Assembly: GCF_022376445.1 (NCBI RefSeq)
Contig: NW_025955750.1
Span: 1 to 11,262 of the forward strand
Source of the DNA: Fomitopsis serialis
Taxonomy: Eukaryota > Basidiomycota > Agaricomycetes > Polyporales > Fomitopsidaceae
Direction: 5' to 3'
Length of the DNA stretch: 11,262 bases
Positions 6,901-11,262 of the stretch are shown piece after piece. The notes below the pieces were generated by a model. It saw only the letters and a list, made by a program, of their open reading frames with translations. It searched no databases and was not told the DNA's origin. A program made the position numbers and the translations under genes. Numbering within the stretch: the stretch's first letter is position 1; every line of letters starts with the position of its first letter.

Positions 6901-8754
6901 TTCCTGACGAAGTTGAGATGACACCTTCGCCACCTGACAATTTGCTCGATGCTCATGTCACCGCTGAGACATCATCAAGTGACGACTCACATAGTGGATC
7001 ATCCTCCCGCGAGTCACTGTAGTATCCGCCCACGCCCTGTTGTACGCGGTCAAGAACTTTTGGTCTTGTACCTCTCGTGCTTCTCCATGAGCATCTTCAT
7101 GATCTCCACGGGCTTCTCGGTCTTCTCCATACGACCGTCCTTCATGACTCGAGGCCACGCGTTCTCCAAGCTGAGGTACACGCGGAACTCCTGCTGGGCG
7201 TGGTGCAGGAAGCTCTTCAAAGGCTCCTGCGTCATCGTCTCGAGCACGTTGTTGTCGACGTCGATGACCTTCTTAGGCCGGCCGACCTTGCGCTTGCCCT
7301 TGCTCTGGACTTTCTCTTTCTTCTTCTGCTGAGGCTTGTCCTTGACCTTGACGACGATCTAGGCCAAACGTCAGTCAAACGCCGCCTTCCAAGCCACAGT
7401 CTCACCTCGTCATCCATGTCCACGTCGCCATCAAGCTCGTCAACGTCCTCCTCTCGGTCGTGACTTGACACCTTGTACTCGCTGCCATCGTCGTCAGAGT
7501 CGTCCGGGACGTGGATGGGGGACATCGACTCCATCTTGACGCGACGAGTACGCCTTGCTGCACCCTTTCCTGCTCTGGATGGCGAACCTGCTGTCACAGA
7601 TGTCAGTCATCAGCGTGAGTTGTAAGACACACCAGTGGCTCACCGCCCTGTCCAGAACCTTCCTCGTCCTCGTCCTCGACCTCGTCCTCGTCACCCTCAC
7701 CCGCCTCCTCGTCATCGTCCTCATTCTCCTCGTCACTGTCCTCCAGACGCAGGAAAGTCTTCTTCTCCGGAGGCTTCGCAACGCCCTGCGTCTGCTTGGC
7801 TGATTTCGTACCTGAGCCTGCTTCCGAGTCAATGAGTAAAATACGCGACTCTTTGAGCGACTTACCAAGGGATGCAGCCAGGTCCTCCTCCTGCCTGGGC
7901 GCCTTCGAGCGCGACACCGGGGGCGAGGACTGGATGACCACCTCCGGTATGACAACACGCTTGCGTCCAGGCGACACCTCTGCGAGGTATGCGTCAAAAC
8001 AGGACCGTATGCTCCGAAGAACATGACGCTCACCAGACGTCTGACCTCCTCTTGCGCTCGTCGACGTGGCGTCGGCTGCCGATGCGTCCTGACCAGCTGG
8101 CTTACTTGCCAGCTGGGTCTTCGCCTTCTTCTTCTCGGGCTGCTCCACGCTCGCCTCGTCATCGCTCGCCTCCTTCTCGGGGGTCTCAGTCGCCTTCCTC
8201 TTGCGTGGGCGAGGCTTGGGCCTAGGCGGCGATGGATCTAACGCACAATGAGCTCGCCACTCACTAGTTGTGCATTTACTCACCGTTCGCTTTCTTCTTG
8301 CCCTTGCTCGCCGATGTGACCAGCTCTCCTTCGTCATCCTCCAACTCCTTCTCTGTATCCGACGCCTTTTCCTTGGCGACTAAGGCGTCGTTGTCGTCCT
8401 TGATCTCTGTGGCACAATGCGCTAGTAGTATGCTGATACACAGTGTGAATCACGATACTACGTACTTTGTCGACGATCCTTCTCAGAGACTCCATCCTTC
8501 TCCGCGACGGTGTCGAGTTTGCGAACCATCTCGTCGAGCTTCTTGTTTGAGAGGTTTGGATACTTCCCTCTCAGCACTTCCTTCATGTCGGGGGCCGCCT
8601 TCACATCATCTTGTATGCTGCCCGATGGACCACGGGCGCTGGCTGCCGATTTGGCCTTACCGCGAGTCGACTTGACGGGGGGCTTTGCGCTCCCCCCACC
8701 AACCTTCGCCTTCGCTGCTGCTGCGGCTTCCGACCTAGTATCGCGCGGCGACAT
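3994..8754 (-). CDS. DUF6532-like protein with disordered N-terminal half (13 exons, 754 aa)
   Basis: I joined exons 8754-8466, 8406-8284, 8237-8034, 7979-7866, 7817-7644, 7590-7406, 7358-7072, 7036-6991, 6933-6694, 6645-6472, 6418-6345, 6296-6168 and 4219-3994. Phases agree at every junction. Residues 1-405 are low-complexity and charged: Ala/Lys-rich, then Pro/Arg/Lys-rich, then an acidic Glu/Asp run (about 265-300), then a basic patch with an AT-hook-like KRKVGRPKK (385-393). Nuclear location is inferred. Residues 409-690 resemble the DUF6532 domain common in Agaricomycetes: YLSLENAWP, SQLRQEVKQKAKRVVEKNF, FAFHHGN, ARFDINKQPLSSNMIALVCSA, then VTVSFDEKTYATEHDRL. Its function is unknown. The C-terminal tail is again Ala/Ser/Asp-rich. 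The weakest junction is exon 7/8 (35-nt intron 7071-7037). Intron 12 carries a DNA transposon. Confidence 0.78.
4243..4250 (+). repeat. Target-site duplication, left copy
   Basis: GCACAGCG, repeated exactly at 6137-6144. The copies lie inside intron 12, upstream of the acceptor and downstream of the donor, so neither splice site was damaged. Confidence 0.85.
4251..4268 (+). repeat. Left terminal inverted repeat (18 bp)
   Basis: Identical in inverted orientation to 6119-6136. Preceded by target copy GCACAGCG at 4243-4250. Confidence 0.9.
4494..4570 (+). repeat. 26-bp tandem repeat, three units
   Basis: Units begin with TCTGTCGA at 4494, 4520 and 4546. The core is AACCACGCGC followed by a pyrimidine-rich end. 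The third unit lacks one base, and a fourth copy breaks off after TCTG at 4571. It lies inside the hAT-like element and codes for nothing I can defend. Confidence 0.8.
4913..5715. repeat. Dispersed hairpin-bearing repeat family inside the element
   Basis: Four strong inverted repeats recur. 4913-4938: GCACGCAGGGC-CAAT-GCCCTGCGTGC, 11-bp perfect stem. 4992-5009: GCTGGGCA-AC-TGCCCAGC, 8 bp, extendable. 5266-5291: GCGTGCTGGGC-GAAT-GCCCAGCACGC, 11 bp. 5694-5715: GCGCTGGGC-GAAT-GCCCAGCGC, 9 bp. Flanks are also related (ACGACC-like before; CACGGCC/CGTGGCC and GAACG after), so these are diverged copies of one unit. A fifth copy near 5546-5580 keeps only the right arm. Between them lies a purine-rich GCGGGCGGGC filler. 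Confidence 0.75.
6064..6076. repeat. Subterminal palindrome GGGTAC-G-GTACCC
   Basis: A perfect 6-bp inverted repeat near the right end of the element, followed by several GGGTACGGGT motifs. The left end has comparable GGGTAGGGGT motifs and the palindrome CCCGCGCGGG (4278-4287). Subterminal repeats of this kind are where hAT transposases are known to bind. Binding here is inferred. Confidence 0.55.
6119..6136 (-). repeat. Right terminal inverted repeat (18 bp)
   Basis: Exact inverted copy of 4251-4268. Followed by target copy GCACAGCG at 6137-6144. The two repeats diverge immediately inside the 18 bp, apart from a shared preference for GGGTA-type motifs. Confidence 0.9.
6137..6144 (+). repeat. 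Target-site duplication, right copy
   Basis: GCACAGCG, identical to 4243-4250, directly next to the right terminal inverted repeat. Confidence 0.85.
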
Positions 8755-8951
8755 AGTGAGAGACGTGACAACGAAGAGTCGGCGGCCGCACCGATAAGTG
8801 AACCTTGAGACTCCGAGTCCGCCGCAAGCGCACAGAAGCGCACATGGTATCGAACTCCGGCATTTCTCACCCTATCAACGGTTGATCGCGGGTGTCAGAA
8901 ACTCATTTAGGGTGGAACACATATGGATTAAGCAGAATACAACTCGTAGTA
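8755..8951. promoter_or_regulatory. Short intergenic spacer: 3' end of one gene, promoter of the next
   Basis: Only 197 bp separate the stop of the dioxygenase gene (8952) from the ATG of the DUF6532-like gene (8754), both on the minus strand. The downstream gene's core promoter must therefore lie here or inside the upstream gene's last exon. No clear TATA box was seen. An upstream ATG at 8863-8861 opens a 43-codon frame that overlaps the main start out of frame. It would matter only if transcription begins upstream of it. Confidence 0.45.
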
Positions 8952-11262
8952 CTACATGAAATGTGCATTACCTTCCCAGCCATTTCGCCCTCCGTCAGTC
9001 CACTTCTCAATCTCCTTGTCCGTGTGCAGAACAATTGACGCGCGACGACCAGTGAAATGTAAGTTATAGTGAGTCAAACGATACGAAGGAAAAGCAGTGA
9101 AATCGCCGTTACGGAGCGGAAGAACCAAGCCGGCCTCGTAGAGGCATAGGTCCCCGCCTTCAAAGTCGCCGACGGCGAGGACAACGCAGAGGGACTTGTC
9201 CTTACGATCCCTGTGGGCCATGGTTGCGACATTCAAGTTGATGACGAGGGAGAGGAACGGATGCACAATTGAGTGCGCATTCCCAGGCAATACCTGAGCA
9301 TCCATACTCAGCACGCGGTACTCGTCTGGCAGCGTGGTTTGAACCTGTTTGTTGGGGGGAAAACATGATTGACTGCTTGGGTGACGGTTAATGACATACT
9401 TACCTGCTCTGCAACCCACGTGAACACGTTGTCGAACACCACTTGCAGATTGTGGTACGTGTCTGCGTGTTCGAGCATGTCCTTGGATGTGTATGGGAGC
9501 ATTTGGCTATAGTTGGTGCGCAAGTCTTTCTTTCCCAGGAGCATCGGGTGCACATCCTGCGGTACGTCATCACCCTGAAATATCAATACTGCGTGAAAAT
9601 TGGATATCACTGCAGAGACCGAAAGACTAACTCGTGTAGCATGCCTATTATACCAGGAGAAATGGACGGCTTGGAATTGGAATTCGGTGCCAGCCGCAGC
9701 AGAGTCAGTCTCCTGAAGATTCCACGACTCGGCATGGAAGCAGGAAATAAGGTCAATGCTCAGCATACGACGCAGATGGGAGGGCATGTTGGTGAAGATG
9801 CACGCGACGAGGGACTCGTGAGAGTCCAAGATCTTGAGCGGTTCACTACACATAGTGAGAATGGCTTCGTACGCTGAATGCTACTCATACCTGAGTATGC
9901 GCGGATTGACGGCAATATATTGGTGGTTGTTCAGTCTTTGACCATTCTCATAATTTGATATAAGCTGTCATCGTTTAGTACGACGCGCTAAGATATTATA
10001 ATGCACATAGCACTCACCTCATACTCGAGTTCCTCCAAGGACGACGGTGTCAAGGCGTTCTGGGCGAGGGACCGCTGCTTCTCGGTCCATAGATACGCTT
10101 CTGTTCGCTCAGTTGGAACGGGGTAGCGTCGATGTGCTTCCAGCGCGATATCCAGCCCAGGTATCGTCAGGATGGCACACGGAGATCTGCCCTGACCTCC
10201 AGATACTGTGTCGTCTCCCGCTATGTCCTCTTCTCGATCCTCTTCAAAATCGTTCTCGTCGGCCTCGCCTTCGTCGTCCACCGTCATAGGCGAGGGTGGA
10301 TCGAAATCATCCAGACGTTCTCGTCGTAAGAGGCTTTGGCTGGCCGTCGTAAGTCGAATCTCCTCACTGCGAGCAGGATCCAACGGCATGTAGCACTTTG
10401 CCCAGACTTCTTTGTTCCTGTCCACTGCAACAAACCCACTGGTCCCGTCAGTTCAAGTTGAGGTCCGCCGGAGCTCCCAGATGGAAACGAGTCGTTACAC
10501 ACTTTAGTTTTAGTGACGAGAACATCCTATCTGATTGTTCCAAATCAGTGCAGAGCAGTGAATCCGACGGCAGCTGAAGCTTTGTCAATAGATTCGACGA
10601 GAACACTGTGTCGAACCGTAGAGGTATACGCTGACGAAGGGATTCCACAGCGGGTATGATGCGCTCGATTATGATTTGACCCATAGCAGTAGCTGGAGGT
10701 CGGAGAATGCATGAGCCTAGTCATGTAGAGCGCCAATAGGGAGAACTTACAGGGATCAGGTCTGCATAGCACGTTTCCGAGCTGGTACGCGAAGTTGCCC
10801 ACTGATTTGGCGATCTTCGTGCGCAGATCGCGCAGGGCTACCAGCACGAGGGCGTAGATAGTACCTAACGACAACGTATATCAGCTGCATGATACGGCAA
10901 TTTTAAGTGTCCAAGTTTACTTGCCTCCGGCAGCCAACGCTGCGAACTTGCTGCCCACAGCTACCCAATTGAGGAACGTTCGCTGTGGAACATTGCAGTG
11001 GTACGGCTCTACGTATTTGGAATGAATGTCGACGATAGTCAAGTCTTCTGCGTTCTGAATGCTAAATCCGCATCAGCAACACATTCACAGATGAGAAACA
11101 GCATGCCTACCTCGTGCACTTGCAGACGAGCTGGATGTAGTGTGTCATGTAGAGAAAGCTGACGGAAGCATCGACAATCTTGATTCGACGGCATCTGCGT
11201 AAGATAGAGACGATGGAGTCGTCTTGGAATCCGCCATTGACGTTGCCGTCGCCAGACAGCAG
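8952..11262 (-). CDS. TET/JBP-like 2-oxoglutarate/Fe(II) dioxygenase, C-terminal 621 aa (9 exons, N-terminus off window)
   Basis: Exons: 11262-11111 (cut by the edge), 11061-10925, 10864-10751, 10692-10503, 10438-10018, 9964-9891, 9845-9632, 9574-9404 and 9344-8952. Phases agree throughout. Residues are numbered from the window edge. The last exon holds a double-stranded beta-helix core: iron ligands H535 and D537 in AHRDRKD, then GDFEGGDLCLYE, RNGDFTAFPS, distal ligand H583 in RLTHYN, and the likely 2-oxoglutarate arginine at 591/592 in GRRASIVLHTD. This pattern is what I associate with the expanded fungal TET/JBP family, which is predicted to oxidise 5-methylcytosine or thymine in DNA. Residues 1-200 are a conserved-looking helical region of unknown role, and 245-275 an acidic linker. 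The protein ends soon after RNGWEGN, as expected. All catalytic residues are present. Generic prolyl-hydroxylase-like function is the alternative. The 10502-10439 intron has another possible splicing (donor one or two bases on, acceptor at GCAG). Confidence 0.8.
10865..10924 (-). other. GC-AG intron (60 nt)
   Basis: The exon ends ...GCCGGAG and the intron begins GCAAGT, the known consensus of GC-type donors, ending GTTAG. Using GC joins G|GT into glycine and gives AAGGTIYALVLVALRDL in frame. The nearby GT donor (AA|GTAAAC) puts the next exon into a wrong frame that soon stops. Confidence 0.75.

Noticed and set aside
7077..7463. Long plus-strand frames (7077-7463, 7555-7803, 8023-8241)
   Set aside because: They are Leu/Arg/Ser-rich mirror images of the acidic and lysine-rich exons of the minus-strand gene.
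8880..8977. Extra 3' intron of the dioxygenase gene with donor GTAATG near 8977
   Set aside because: The frame already ends at 8952 soon after the RNGW motif, which is where I expect this family to end, and no convincing acceptor and final exon follow.
9881..10017. A single 137-nt intron in the dioxygenase gene
   Set aside because: Two short introns (10017-9965, 9890-9846) around a 74-nt exon encoding YENGQRLNNHQYIAVNPRIL fit better: both have good sites, including a CTAAAC branch, and phases agree.

Overview
The window looks like a genomic fragment of a basidiomycete fungus, most probably an Agaricomycete (polypore-like is my inference). Both genes are cut by many 45-64 nt introns with GT..AG ends and CTGAC/CTAAAC-type branch sites. 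Their protein families, a TET/JBP-like 2OG-Fe(II) dioxygenase and a DUF6532-like protein, are ones I know mainly from Agaricomycetes. Coding DNA is GC-rich, while the intergenic DNA is patchily AT-rich. Everything with a confident reading direction lies on the minus strand.

Layout from left to right. (1) 1-1478: the 5' end of a Ty3-type LTR retrotransposon on the minus strand. It has a 381-bp LTR (1098-1478), a 10-nt primer-binding site perfectly complementary to the predicted 5' end of its own transcript (Tf1-like self-priming), a leader without any AUG, and the start of Gag running off the left edge. The Gag frame stays open for 166 codons upstream of its first AUG. (2) 1479-3993: about 2.5 kb with no gene I can support. 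It contains a cluster of three hairpins (2063-2129), an 11-nt match to the tip of the DNA transposon described below, and a GC-rich island (2885-3240). (3) 3994-8754: a 13-exon gene for a 754-residue protein with a charged, disordered N-terminal half, an AT-hook-like motif and a C-terminal DUF6532-like domain. (4) 4251-6136: a 1,886-bp hAT-like non-autonomous DNA transposon with 18-bp terminal inverted repeats and an 8-bp target duplication, sitting inside intron 12 of that gene. Removing the element and one target copy restores a normal 54-nt intron with the reading frame intact. Its interior is GC-rich repeat DNA with four strong hairpins and no transposase. (5) 8952 to beyond 11262: nine exons encoding the C-terminal 621 residues of a TET/JBP-like dioxygenase. 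It has intact HxD...H iron ligands, a candidate 2-oxoglutarate arginine and one GC-AG intron.

How the parts relate: the two host genes run in tandem, 197 bp apart, and are not an obvious operon or pathway pair. The shared theme is mobile DNA: two transposons of different classes beside a gene whose family is predicted to oxidise methylated bases in DNA. The most unusual observations are the self-priming LTR architecture, the AUG-less N-terminal extension of Gag, and the cleanly dated insertion that stretched a 54-nt intron to 1,948 nt.
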